64,000 nucleotides of DNA from Mycolicibacter kumamotonensis (GTDB taxonomy: Bacteria > Actinomycetota > Actinomycetes > Mycobacteriales > Mycobacteriaceae): assembly GCF_002086285.1 (NCBI RefSeq), contig NZ_MVHU01000003.1:62001-126000 (forward strand), given 5' to 3'. The notes beneath the pieces were generated by a model that saw only the letters and a program-made list of their open reading frames with translations, searched no databases and was not told where the DNA came from. Position numbers and translations under genes: made by a program. Shown in pieces: positions 52,761 through 60,959 of this stretch; the first letter of the stretch is position 1, and the number at the start of each line of letters is the position of its first letter.

Positions 52761-53987
52761 CTAGCGCGGGGTCATGGTCACCGGCATGTGCCGGACGCCG
52801 GCGTGCTTGTTGCTGCGGACATACTCGATCGGCCCGGTCAACGAGACCGTGCGCACCCGGTCCAGCAACACGTCGAAGATGACCCTCATCTCGAGGCGGG
52901 CCAGCGTCGAACCGAGACAGAAGTGCACGCCGCGGCCGAACGTCAAATGCGGGTTGGGGTTGCGGGTGATATCGAAAGTATGGGGATCGGTGAACACCGA
53001 TTCGTCGCGGTTGGCCGAGGCCCACCACAGGCTCACCTTGTCACCGGCGCGGATCAGCCGGCCGTGCAGTTGCACATCGCGGGTGGCGGTCCGCCGGTTG
53101 TACGGCGTCGACGACGCCCAGCGCAGCAGCTCTTCGACCGCGACCGGCAGCAGCGCCGGGTCCTGGCGCAACCGCTCCCACGCCTCGGGATGTTCGCTGA
53201 GCGCGGCCATCCCGATCGCGATCGAATTGCGGGTCGTCTCACTGCCCGCGGCCATGATCAGGCTCAAGAACATCCGCTGTTCGTTGTCGGTGAGCGGCTC
53301 GCCATCGATCAACGCGTGCGTCACCACCGACAGCAGGTCGTCGGCGGGCTGGGCGCGTTTGCGCTCCAACAGATCCGCGCCGTAGACGAACATCCGGGCC
53401 TGGGCCTGCACCAGCCGGTCGTTGACCTCGCCGACCTCCCGATCCTCGTAGTCCAGCGTGACGTTGGCCCAGTTCATCAGCTCATGGCGATCTTCCTGGG
53501 GAACGCCCACCAGCTCCGCCACCGCCTGCAACGGCAACTCCGCGGCGACATCGACCAGGAAATCGCAGTCCCGCTTGGCCAACGCGGCGTCCACGATCGT
53601 CACGGCACGCCGGCGCAGATCCTGCTCGATCCCGCGCAGTGCCCGCGGAGTCATGCTGGGCATCAGCAGCTTTCGGAATTTCGCATGCCGCGGATCGTCC
53701 ATCATGTTCAACAGCGCACCGACGGCGAAACCCAGCGGCATGTCCTCCAGCGTGGTGCCGCCGCCGTCGCGCCCGCCTCCGCTCTCCGAGGAGAAGGTCT
53801 CGGCGTCGGTGGCGGCGGCCACGATGTCGGCGTAGCGGCTGAGCACCCAGAATCCCTCTCCGCCCGGGGAATGAGCCGTGGCCGGATGGAACCAGACCGG
53901 CGATTCGCGGCGCAGCACGTCGAACACGTGGTGCGGGAATCCGGACGTGAACCGGTCCAGATCGGTGAGGTCGATGTCGTCGTGCAT
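52761..53987 (-). CDS. Cytochrome P450
   Basis: Protein of 408 residues. The I-helix oxygen-activation motif is AAGSETTRNS, the ExxR motif is EELLR, and the heme Cys lies in FGRGVHFCLG. The I-helix AGSETTRN form is shared with mycobacterial CYP124, CYP125 and CYP142, which oxidise sterol or branched side chains, but I cannot assign the family. Electrons must come from a ferredoxin encoded elsewhere. Divergent from the SDR at 54039; a TAGGGT lies 9 nt before the ATG. Confidence 0.93.
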   Translation of the reverse strand: MHDDIDLTDLDRFTSGFPHHVFDVLRRESPVWFHPATAHSPGGEGFWVLSRYADIVAAATDAETFSSESGGGRDGGGTTLEDMPLGFAVGALLNMMDDPRHAKFRKLLMPSMTPRALRGIEQDLRRRAVTIVDAALAKRDCDFLVDVAAELPLQAVAELVGVPQEDRHELMNWANVTLDYEDREVGEVNDRLVQAQARMFVYGADLLERKRAQPADDLLSVVTHALIDGEPLTDNEQRMFLSLIMAAGSETTRNSIAIGMAALSEHPEAWERLRQDPALLPVAVEELLRWASSTPYNRRTATRDVQLHGRLIRAGDKVSLWWASANRDESVFTDPHTFDITRNPNPHLTFGRGVHFCLGSTLARLEMRVIFDVLLDRVRTVSLTGPIEYVRSNKHAGVRHMPVTMTPR

Positions 53988-54025
53988 CAGATCAGGACCC
54001 TACCCATAGATCACACTGTCCCGTC

Positions 54026-54031
54026 TATTGT
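54026..54031 (+). promoter_or_regulatory. TANNNT -10 box for a leaderless SDR mRNA
   Basis: TATTGT ends 7 nt before the GTG at 54039, with no ribosome-binding site visible. This sets the SDR start, since the frame itself is open far upstream on the opposite side of the P450 gene. Confidence 0.5.
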
Positions 54032-54038
54032 TCGGCGT

Positions 54039-54983
54039 GTGAGTGCCACCGCATGGACCTTGGCGAAGGGTTCGCCGCAGCACGGCCGCACAGCCGTCGT
54101 GACCGGGGCGAACACCGGTGTCGGTCTCGAAGTGGCCCGAGGACTGGCCGGCCTGGGAGCCACCGTGGTGCTGGCCTGCCGCAACCGCGACGCGGCGGAC
54201 GCGGCTCGTCACGACATTCTCCGGACCGCGCCGGACGCCCGAGTCGATGTGGTGCACCTCGACGTCAGTGACCTGGCGTCGGTGCGGGCCTGCGCGGAGG
54301 AGTTGCGGGCCGGCTATTCCGTCATCGATGTCCTGGTCAACAACGCCGGCGTCATGCACCAGACGCGGCAGCTGACCGTCGACGGCTTCGAGGGCGACCT
54401 CGGCACGAACTTCCTCGGGCCGTTCGCACTGACCGGACTGCTGCTCGACCGCGTTCTCGCTTCCCGTTCGGGACGGATCGTCGCGGTGAACAGTAAAACC
54501 AGCCGGGGCGGGCGGATCGCGTTCGACGACTTGCAATTGACCAAGTCGTTCACCCCGACGGTGGCCTACACACAGTCCAAGCTCGCCCAGCTGATGGCCA
54601 CCTACGAACTGCAGCGGCGGCTGGATTCGCTGGGCAGTGAGGCGATCTCGCTCGCCGCACACCCAGGCGGAAGCCGCACGGGGATCCTGCGCGAGCAGTC
54701 CCGCGCGGTCCGTTGGGTGTTCAACCGCCGGTTTCGCTACCTGACGGGCTGGTTCACCCAGGGGCCCGCCGACGGGGCGTTGGCGATGCTGCGGGCGGCT
54801 ACCGACCCGGCGGCCACCGGAGGCCAGTTCTACGGCCCCGGTGGGCGTTTCGAGCAGATCGGCCCGCCGGTGCTGGTCCGGGCGCCACGGCGAGCCCACG
54901 ACGCCGAAGCACAACAACGGCTCTGGACGATCGCCGAAGAACTCACCGGCGTCACCTACCCGCTGACCCGCGAACCTTCGTAG
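54039..54983 (+). CDS. Retinol dehydrogenase-like short-chain dehydrogenase
   Basis: Protein of 314 residues. It has TGANTGVGLE near residue 21, NNAGVM after strand 4, Ser in NSKTSRGG and catalytic YTQSK. Length and the CRN after strand 2 fit NADP-type RDH/WWOX-like SDRs. It lies opposite the P450 and may act on its product. The last 32 nt overlap the convergent TetR end. Confidence 0.87.
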   Translation: MSATAWTLAKGSPQHGRTAVVTGANTGVGLEVARGLAGLGATVVLACRNRDAADAARHDILRTAPDARVDVVHLDVSDLASVRACAEELRAGYSVIDVLVNNAGVMHQTRQLTVDGFEGDLGTNFLGPFALTGLLLDRVLASRSGRIVAVNSKTSRGGRIAFDDLQLTKSFTPTVAYTQSKLAQLMATYELQRRLDSLGSEAISLAAHPGGSRTGILREQSRAVRWVFNRRFRYLTGWFTQGPADGALAMLRAATDPAATGGQFYGPGGRFEQIGPPVLVRAPRRAHDAEAQQRLWTIAEELTGVTYPLTREPS

Positions 54984-55572
54984 CGCCACGCGCGGCCGTC
55001 ACCGCCGGTGCGATCCACCGGCGCAGCAGGCGCCGCAACTCCTCCCCCGGCGCGGGCGGCGGGGCCAGGATGAACGACTGCAGGGTGCGCAGCACCATCT
55101 CGATGATGTCGTCGATGGCCTGGTCGTCGTATCCGCTCCAGTCGACATCGAGTCTCTCGAGCAGGGAGTGCCCGAAGGCGCGGCCGGTGTCGGTGGTAAC
55201 GGTGACGGCAAAGGCACTGGGCTGTTGGGCGCGCAGCAGCAGCCCGACGTAGGGATCGTCGGGAAGTCGTTCCAGGGTCAGCGCCACCCCCTCCGCGACC
55301 GCGTCGCCGGGGTCGGTCATGCCGGCCAAGGCCGCGGCGAGCTGATCCAGGAAGTCACCGACCCCGTCGATCGCGGTGGCCGACAGCAACTCCTCGGTGC
55401 TGGGGAAATAGCGGTAGACCGTCTGTCGGGTCACGCCGAGGGTGCGGGCCACGTCGGCGATGCTGGTCTGCTCGCCGCGCCGGTCGATGGTGCGCCGGGT
55501 CGCCGCCAGGATCCGCGCGACCGCCTCCTCGTCGCTGGCGGGCACGTTGCCGCCCCAACCGCGAGTGCGCAT
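54952..55572 (-). CDS. TetR-family transcriptional regulator
   Basis: Protein of 206 residues with helix-turn-helix IADVARTLGVTRQTVYRYFPSTEELL, near residues 37-62. ATG 55572 has GGAGG 6 nt upstream; the longer frame to 55713 is not supported. It is divergent from the aldehyde dehydrogenase operon and may bind the TTACA repeat at 55718-55730. Confidence 0.88.
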   Translation of the reverse strand: MRTRGWGGNVPASDEEAVARILAATRRTIDRRGEQTSIADVARTLGVTRQTVYRYFPSTEELLSATAIDGVGDFLDQLAAALAGMTDPGDAVAEGVALTLERLPDDPYVGLLLRAQQPSAFAVTVTTDTGRAFGHSLLERLDVDWSGYDDQAIDDIIEMVLRTLQSFILAPPPAPGEELRRLLRRWIAPAVTAARGATKVRGSAGR

Positions 55573-55717
55573 CAGAACCTCCGTGCCAGGGGTCGGCGCC
55601 GCTTCATAGCGGGAACGGTACCCACCGCGATCAGCCGGTAGCCGCACGGTGAAGGCACCCCGTTTCGGTGTCCTTACCCGCGCGTCGTTCTGACCAGCGC
55701 CAGCACATACCACAGCG

Positions 55718-55737
55718 TTACAAACTGTAAATAGAAT
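55718..55737. promoter_or_regulatory. Inverted repeat and -10 box upstream of aldehyde dehydrogenase
   Basis: TTACA-AAC-TGTAA (55718-55730) is a perfect inverted repeat, and TAGAAT (55732-55737) just after is a candidate -10 box for the plus-strand operon, giving a leader of about 75 nt. Placement fits repression by the divergent TetR. Confidence 0.55.
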
Positions 55738-55817
55738 GTCTCACTGTTGACCCGACCGCACGCCGGGTGCTAAGCAGATGCACAGCACACCTCCGCTGTC
55801 GTAAGAAGGGTCCACCC

Positions 55818-57275
55818 ATGGCACTGCAGTCGGTAATCGATGATCTGGCGAAGCGCCCCGGCACCGGCGAGGTGATCCCGGTGATCGACCCGGCCACCGA
55901 GGAACAGATCACCGAGTTCCGCGACGCCGGTCCGGAAGCCGTCGACGAGGCGGTGGCCCGCGCCAAGGCGGCCTACCAGTCCGGGGCGTGGACCGACATC
56001 CCGGCCCGCCAGCGCGCCAAGGTGCTGTGGAAACTCGGCGATCTGATCGACGAGCACGCCAAGGAGTTCGCCGAGCTGGAATCGCTGGACGCCGGCATGC
56101 CGCCGGCGCAGGCCGAGATGATCGTGTCCACCTGCGCGGAGTTCTTCCGCTACTACGCGGGCTGGTGCACCAAGATCAACGGCAACAGCTACCAGGTCCA
56201 GATGGAGGGCGGGGTCAACAGCACCCACGCCAATTTCCACGCCTACACCCACAAGGAGCCCTACGGCGTCGTCGGCCTGATCTACCCGTGGAACGGCCCG
56301 CTGTTCAACGCCTGCGCCAAGGTCGCCCCGGCCCTGGCCGCCGGCTGCTCCAGCGTGGTCAAGCCGGCCGAGGAGACCCCGCTGTCCGCGGTGCTGCTGG
56401 AGAAGCTGATCGCCCAGGCCGGGGTTCCCGACGGTGTCACCAACTTCGTGATCGGCTACGGCGCCACCGCCGGCGCCGCGATCACCGCCCACCCCGATGT
56501 CGAGAAGGTCGCCTTCACCGGTTCGACGGAGGTCGGCAAGCAGATCATGCGTAACTCCGCGGACAACCTGAAGAAGGTCACCCTCGAGCTCGGGGGCAAG
56601 TCGCCGGTGCTGATCTACGACGACGCAGATCTGGACATGGCGATCATGATGGCCTCGATGGGCATCTTCGTGCACTCGGGGCAGGGCTGTGTGTGCGGTT
56701 CGCGAGTCTTTGTGCAGCGCAGCGTCTATGAGCGCGTGGTGGCCGGCATCGCGATGATCGGAGACAACCTGGTGCTGGGCGGCCCCAAGGACGAGGGCGC
56801 CATGATCAGCCCGCTGGTCAGCCAGAAGCAGCTCGACCGCGTCATGGGCTACATCGACCAGGGCCGCAAGGACGGCGTCGAGATCGTCAGCGGCGGTTAC
56901 CGACTCGACCGCAAGGGTTACTTCATCAAGCCCACCGTGGTCACCGGCGTCGACCCGGCCACTTCCCGGTTGTACCGGGAGGAGATCTTCGGCCCGGTCG
57001 TGACGATCCTGCCGTTCGACGACGACGACGAGGCTGTCGCGATGGCCAACGACACCAGCTACGGCCTGGCGGCCACCGCCTGGACCACCAATCTGGCCCG
57101 CGCACACAACCTGGGCAAGCGGCTGCAGGCCGGCATGGTGGGGCTGAACTGCCAGCTGACCTTCGACCACAACGTGCCCTTCGGCGGTTACAAGCAATCC
57201 GGCCTGGGCAAGGAGTTCGGCTACGAGGGCATCGATGCCTACCTGAAGACCAAGTCGATCTGGGCGGCGCTGTAG
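55818..57275 (+). CDS. NAD(P)-dependent aldehyde dehydrogenase (copy 2)
   Basis: Protein of 485 residues. PWNGPLFNA, FTGSTEVG, general base Glu in LELGGKSP and catalytic Cys in GQGCVCGS are present. It is clearly related to the enzyme at 14864-16306. ATG 55818 follows AAGAAGGG. The neighbour at 57294 is an LLM oxidoreductase, the same type of partner as copy 1 has. Confidence 0.93.
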   Translation: MALQSVIDDLAKRPGTGEVIPVIDPATEEQITEFRDAGPEAVDEAVARAKAAYQSGAWTDIPARQRAKVLWKLGDLIDEHAKEFAELESLDAGMPPAQAEMIVSTCAEFFRYYAGWCTKINGNSYQVQMEGGVNSTHANFHAYTHKEPYGVVGLIYPWNGPLFNACAKVAPALAAGCSSVVKPAEETPLSAVLLEKLIAQAGVPDGVTNFVIGYGATAGAAITAHPDVEKVAFTGSTEVGKQIMRNSADNLKKVTLELGGKSPVLIYDDADLDMAIMMASMGIFVHSGQGCVCGSRVFVQRSVYERVVAGIAMIGDNLVLGGPKDEGAMISPLVSQKQLDRVMGYIDQGRKDGVEIVSGGYRLDRKGYFIKPTVVTGVDPATSRLYREEIFGPVVTILPFDDDDEAVAMANDTSYGLAATAWTTNLARAHNLGKRLQAGMVGLNCQLTFDHNVPFGGYKQSGLGKEFGYEGIDAYLKTKSIWAAL

Positions 57276-57293
57276 CGCTGACAGGGGGCGGCG

Positions 57294-58145
57294 ATGACCG
57301 AGTGGTTCCTGTTCCTGCCCCAGAGCAGGCTGGGCATCGACGACGTCGTGCTGCGGGCACGCACCGCCGAGGCCAGTGGTTTCGCCGGGGTGGCGTTCAT
57401 CGATCACCTGGAAACCCCGATGGCGCCGGACGCCCCGATCTGGGAGGCGATGACGATCGCCACCTGGGTCGCCGCGCACACCGAACGGCTGCGGATCGGA
57501 CACCTGGTGCTCTGCGACGCCTTTCGGCATCCGGCCGTGCTGGCCAAACAGGCGGTGACATTGGCCGAGGCCTCCGGAGGGCGTTTCGAGCTGGGCCTGG
57601 GGTCGGGGTCCATGCCCGACGAGCTGGCCCGCTTCGGCCTCGGTGCGCCGACCGCCGGCCAGCGGGTCAGCGCCCTGGAACAGACGGTGACCGCGATCAA
57701 GCGCTACTGGGCCGGCGGTGCGGACACCCAGCTGCCCACGCCGAGCAGCCCGATCCCGCTGCTGCTGGCCGGCCGCGGGCCCCGGATGCTGGAACTCGTT
57801 GCCCGCCACGCCGATTGGTGGAATCTACCGGCCCCCAACGTCGACATGCTTCCGGAGCTGTCGGCCAAGATCGGCTCCGCGCGGGTGTCGGTGCAACAGA
57901 TGGTCGGCTTCGTCCCCGGCGGCGCCGGCGACGCTGAAGGCGCTGCGGTGATCTCCAAGGCGCAACGCCGGTTCGGCCAGCTCGGCCCCGGGCTGGTCTG
58001 TGGCCGCGCCGACGAACTGGTCGACTACTTCGCCGGCCTGCGCGGCCGGGGCGCACAGCGGTTCTACGTATGGTTCTCCGATTTCGCTGCGCCGGAGACG
58101 ATCGCAGAATTCGGAAAGCAGGTAATTTCTGCCTTTGCGCAGTGA
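57294..58145 (+). CDS. LLM-class F420-dependent oxidoreductase (copy 3)
   Basis: Protein of 283 residues with LLM landmarks FIDHLETP, AVTLAEASGGRFELGLGSGSMPDE and IPLLLAGRGPRML. It lies 18 nt after the aldehyde dehydrogenase, with GGGGGCGG as a weak ribosome site. Likely works with the aldehyde dehydrogenase on one substrate. Confidence 0.87.
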   Translation: MTEWFLFLPQSRLGIDDVVLRARTAEASGFAGVAFIDHLETPMAPDAPIWEAMTIATWVAAHTERLRIGHLVLCDAFRHPAVLAKQAVTLAEASGGRFELGLGSGSMPDELARFGLGAPTAGQRVSALEQTVTAIKRYWAGGADTQLPTPSSPIPLLLAGRGPRMLELVARHADWWNLPAPNVDMLPELSAKIGSARVSVQQMVGFVPGGAGDAEGAAVISKAQRRFGQLGPGLVCGRADELVDYFAGLRGRGAQRFYVWFSDFAAPETIAEFGKQVISAFAQ

Positions 58146-58178
58146 AGACTGCGCTCGCGTGCCGAAGGAGAACCGCCC

Positions 58179-58796
58179 GTGCCGGACGTGCCGACCGAAT
58201 CCCTCTCCCGGCGCACCTTCTTGCGCGGTGCCGCCTGCTCGGTGCCGTTGATCGGCGCTGCCCTGGCGGTCCCGGCTGCGCCGGCCGAACCCGGCGCCGA
58301 CTCCTGCGCCGACCCCGCCGGGCTGGTCGACGACTGTGCCGTGCAGTTGCCCGAGGAGTTCAGCTGGACCAGCTTCTCCACCACCGCCGTTGCGGGGGGC
58401 ACCAACTACTCCATCCTGTTCAACACCAGGATCACGCCCGGCCCGCCGGTGCCGGCAGCGGCCACCGGTTACCGCATCGACAGCCTCAACATCGCCGGCA
58501 GGAAGCGTGACGGCACCCCGTTCTCGCTGGCCCCGTCGATCGGTGAGCGCGATCCGCGGCCGATCTGGGTGCGGTCGGATTCGTCGCTCGGTTTCGTCCT
58601 GGATGTGCCGTGGACGGCGGGCCAGTTGGTCCGGTCGTTCGACTACACCTACAACGTGGTCTATCTCAACGGCGTGAGCGAGATCCAGACCTGCACCTAC
58701 CGCACGGCCATAAAACTCGCCGAGAATGAAATGCTGGCCGGCGGGGTCGGCTCGGTGACGTTCTCCCCGCCGCGGCTGGCCTCCTGTGCCCGGTGA
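58179..58796 (+). CDS. Tat-exported protein of unknown function
   Basis: Protein of 205 residues. The signal has LSRRTFLRG (twin-arginine), a hydrophobic stretch SVPLIGAALAVPAA and a likely cut near APAEP. The mature part is about 165 residues, mostly beta, with three Cys near the start and end (DSCADP, DDCAVQ and TCTYR), which may form disulfides. I recognise no family. GTG 58179. It probably sits in or on the cell envelope. Confidence 0.72.
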   Translation: MPDVPTESLSRRTFLRGAACSVPLIGAALAVPAAPAEPGADSCADPAGLVDDCAVQLPEEFSWTSFSTTAVAGGTNYSILFNTRITPGPPVPAAATGYRIDSLNIAGRKRDGTPFSLAPSIGERDPRPIWVRSDSSLGFVLDVPWTAGQLVRSFDYTYNVVYLNGVSEIQTCTYRTAIKLAENEMLAGGVGSVTFSPPRLASCAR

Positions 58797-58798
58797 GC

Positions 58799-59470
58799 TC
58801 AAGCGCTCGGGACCGGTTGGTCGTCGTCGCGGTGGCCGAAGGCGCCGAAACCGTCGACCAGTCGGCTGGGTGGTTGCGGTGACCAGTCCCACCCGGCGAT
58901 CTGGCGGCGCGAACGCCTGCTGAACAGGCCCCGTAGCAGTTCGTAGCCATCGGCACGCAAGTGCCACACGGATTCTCCTGAACCGCAACGCCATTGGCGG
59001 CCCAGCTCGTCGGTGATCACCAGCGTCGCGGCGTCACCCAACCGCCGGCCGGGAAAATAGCCCATCACATCCAGGAACGGCTGCCAGTGTTCGCGTCCGG
59101 TGCGCGGCAGGCCCAGCGCCTCGTGCAGGTCTGCTTCGTGGCAGATCGCGTCCGCGGCCAGATTCGGGCCGGCAGGCTGCTCCGGCAGAGTCGATTCGAC
59201 CGCCGGGGCCGCGTGTTCCCACTCGGCGAGCAACGCATCGACGGGGCGGTCGCGACGTTCGGCGACGTGCCGGGAGGTCCAGGAGTCCGACGGCGCGCCG
59301 TCGAGCCGGCCGGCCGAGACGTCGGCGGCACCACCGGCCAGGTGCGCCAGCACGTCGTGCACCGTCCAGCCGGGTGTCGCGGGGACCGGGGTGCGCAGCT
59401 GGTGGTCGCCGAGTTCGGCGGCCAACGCCTTGATCCGGCCGCGAGCGGCGCGGTAGATCGCGTCAAGCAT
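58799..59470 (-). CDS. Maleylpyruvate isomerase-like mycothiol-dependent (DinB-fold) protein
   Basis: Protein of 223 residues. GWTVHDVLAHLAGGAADV (about 34-51) and ICHEADLHEALG (about 108-119) supply the metal-binding histidines of the MDMPI/TIGR03083 family. Such proteins transfer or use mycothiol, for example in isomerising ring-cleavage products. ATG 59470 has GGAGG 7 nt upstream and overlaps the FAD gene by 8 nt. Exact substrate unknown. Confidence 0.83.
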   Translation of the reverse strand: MLDAIYRAARGRIKALAAELGDHQLRTPVPATPGWTVHDVLAHLAGGAADVSAGRLDGAPSDSWTSRHVAERRDRPVDALLAEWEHAAPAVESTLPEQPAGPNLAADAICHEADLHEALGLPRTGREHWQPFLDVMGYFPGRRLGDAATLVITDELGRQWRCGSGESVWHLRADGYELLRGLFSRRSRRQIAGWDWSPQPPSRLVDGFGAFGHRDDDQPVPSA

Positions 59471-60875
59471 GCGAACCTCCTGCAGTGGGGACCGGAGCCA
59501 GTGCGGCCAGCTGCGTTCGGGCGCGGGCACGGCGGGCGGTTTTTCGCGCGGCGGGCAGATTGGCGCGCAGGATCCGCCACAGCAGGACCGGATCACGGAG
59601 CCGCGACGGCGGGTCGAGGAGGTTGCGCACCCGAAGGAAGCGTTCGGTGACGGCGATGTCGCGGCTGGCGGCGGTTGCCGCCGCGTCGGCGAACCACCGG
59701 TTCAGTCGGTGGCGAACCGGGTGCCGGCGATCGGAAGGCGAATCGTGGGCGGCGTTCATCACCCAGATCGGTGCGACCTGATCGGCTGCGGCTCGAAAGA
59801 ACCGGTGCGGCAGGTCCGGTCCGTGCTGCCGCAGGCAGTCGCGCAGGGCGAGCGCCTCAAGCGCGGCCATCGTCATGCCTTGGCCGTGGAGCGGATTGAG
59901 CCGGCAGAGTCCGTCGCCGATCACTACCAGTCCGGCGGGAAAGCGGGGCATTCGGTCGTAGCGGTGCCACAGTGCCCCGGTGTCGCGGGAGACCGCGATG
60001 TCGCCCACCGGTGTGGCCTCGCGCAAGGCGGCCATGACGGCCGGCGGCAGAATTTGCTTGGCCGCGGCCAGCATGGCGGTGAAATCAGCTGGGGGAGAGC
60101 CATAGTCGCCGTGGCGGGCGACGGACAGCATCCAGGTGTCCTGCTCGTAGGCGACCATCAGCAGGCCCGGCTCGGCCCGGCCCTGGTCGATGAAGACGAA
60201 CCGGTCGGCGATTCGTCCCGGCGGGATGCGCAACAGCTGGCTGGAGTAGCCCCATTTGGCATCGAGACGTTGTTCGGGCACGCAGCCGAAGCCGTGGCCG
60301 GCAATGAATTCGGTGGTCCGGGCCGCTCGTCCCGTCGCGTCGATGAGCAGATCGGCGTGCAGATTCTGGGTCAGCCTGTTGCGCCGGTTGGTGATTCGCA
60401 CGCCGCTGACGATCCCGCATGCGACCACCGGCGCGACCGCCTCGTGGCCGTCGAGAAACGCGACGTTGCCGAGTTTGTCGACACGCCGGCGCAGGTGAAA
60501 CTCGACGAACGGCCGGCTGGCGCTGTAGACCGCCAGGGCCCGGGGATCGGCAAGCCGCCCGGTCCGATTCAGCTCGTGACGGCCGATCCGGGCGTACCGC
60601 CCGGACAGATCGGCGTTGTCGATGACCACCGCGCCGGCGGCGGCGAGGTCGTCGAGGATCCCGGGAAACAACTCACCGAGGATGCCGGTACCGCGGGACA
60701 GGAAGCTGTGCAGGTGCCGGCCCTGCGGTACCCCCCGTCGGTGGACCGGTTGATCCGGCAGCCGATCGCGATCCACCACCGTGACGGACTCGTAGAACTC
60801 CGATGCCACCCGAGCCGCCAGTAGCCCGGCCATCCCGGCACCCAGCACCACCGCAGCCGTTCTCGATTCGCCCAA
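59463..60875 (-). CDS. FAD-dependent oxidoreductase (geranylgeranyl reductase/halogenase-like)
   Basis: Protein of 470 residues. The N-terminal FAD motif is VVLGAGMAGLLAA near residue 9. GDGLCRLNPLHGQGMTMAALEA is the second FAD motif of the group that includes tryptophan halogenases, squalene-type epoxidases and geranylgeranyl reductases. No halogenase Lys motif (WxWxIP) is seen. TTG 60875 with GAGAGGGG upstream. Coupled with the DinB-like gene downstream. Confidence 0.82.
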   Translation of the reverse strand: MGESRTAAVVLGAGMAGLLAARVASEFYESVTVVDRDRLPDQPVHRRGVPQGRHLHSFLSRGTGILGELFPGILDDLAAAGAVVIDNADLSGRYARIGRHELNRTGRLADPRALAVYSASRPFVEFHLRRRVDKLGNVAFLDGHEAVAPVVACGIVSGVRITNRRNRLTQNLHADLLIDATGRAARTTEFIAGHGFGCVPEQRLDAKWGYSSQLLRIPPGRIADRFVFIDQGRAEPGLLMVAYEQDTWMLSVARHGDYGSPPADFTAMLAAAKQILPPAVMAALREATPVGDIAVSRDTGALWHRYDRMPRFPAGLVVIGDGLCRLNPLHGQGMTMAALEALALRDCLRQHGPDLPHRFFRAAADQVAPIWVMNAAHDSPSDRRHPVRHRLNRWFADAAATAASRDIAVTERFLRVRNLLDPPSRLRDPVLLWRILRANLPAARKTARRARARTQLAALAPVPTAGGSHA

Positions 60876-60959
60876 CGTAAGCCCCTCTCCCGACGCGAGG
60901 GACCCACGATACAGACAAATTAAGAAAAATAAGAGTATCTTGGCGTAACAGTAAGATTT
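60876..60959 (-). promoter_or_regulatory. AT-rich gap between mmpL and FAD gene
   Basis: About 84 bases, far richer in A and T than anything nearby, between two minus-strand genes. AAGAGTATCTT (60931-60941) is a short palindrome. It probably carries the promoter of the FAD gene and possibly the 3' end of the mmpL transcript. Confidence 0.4.
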
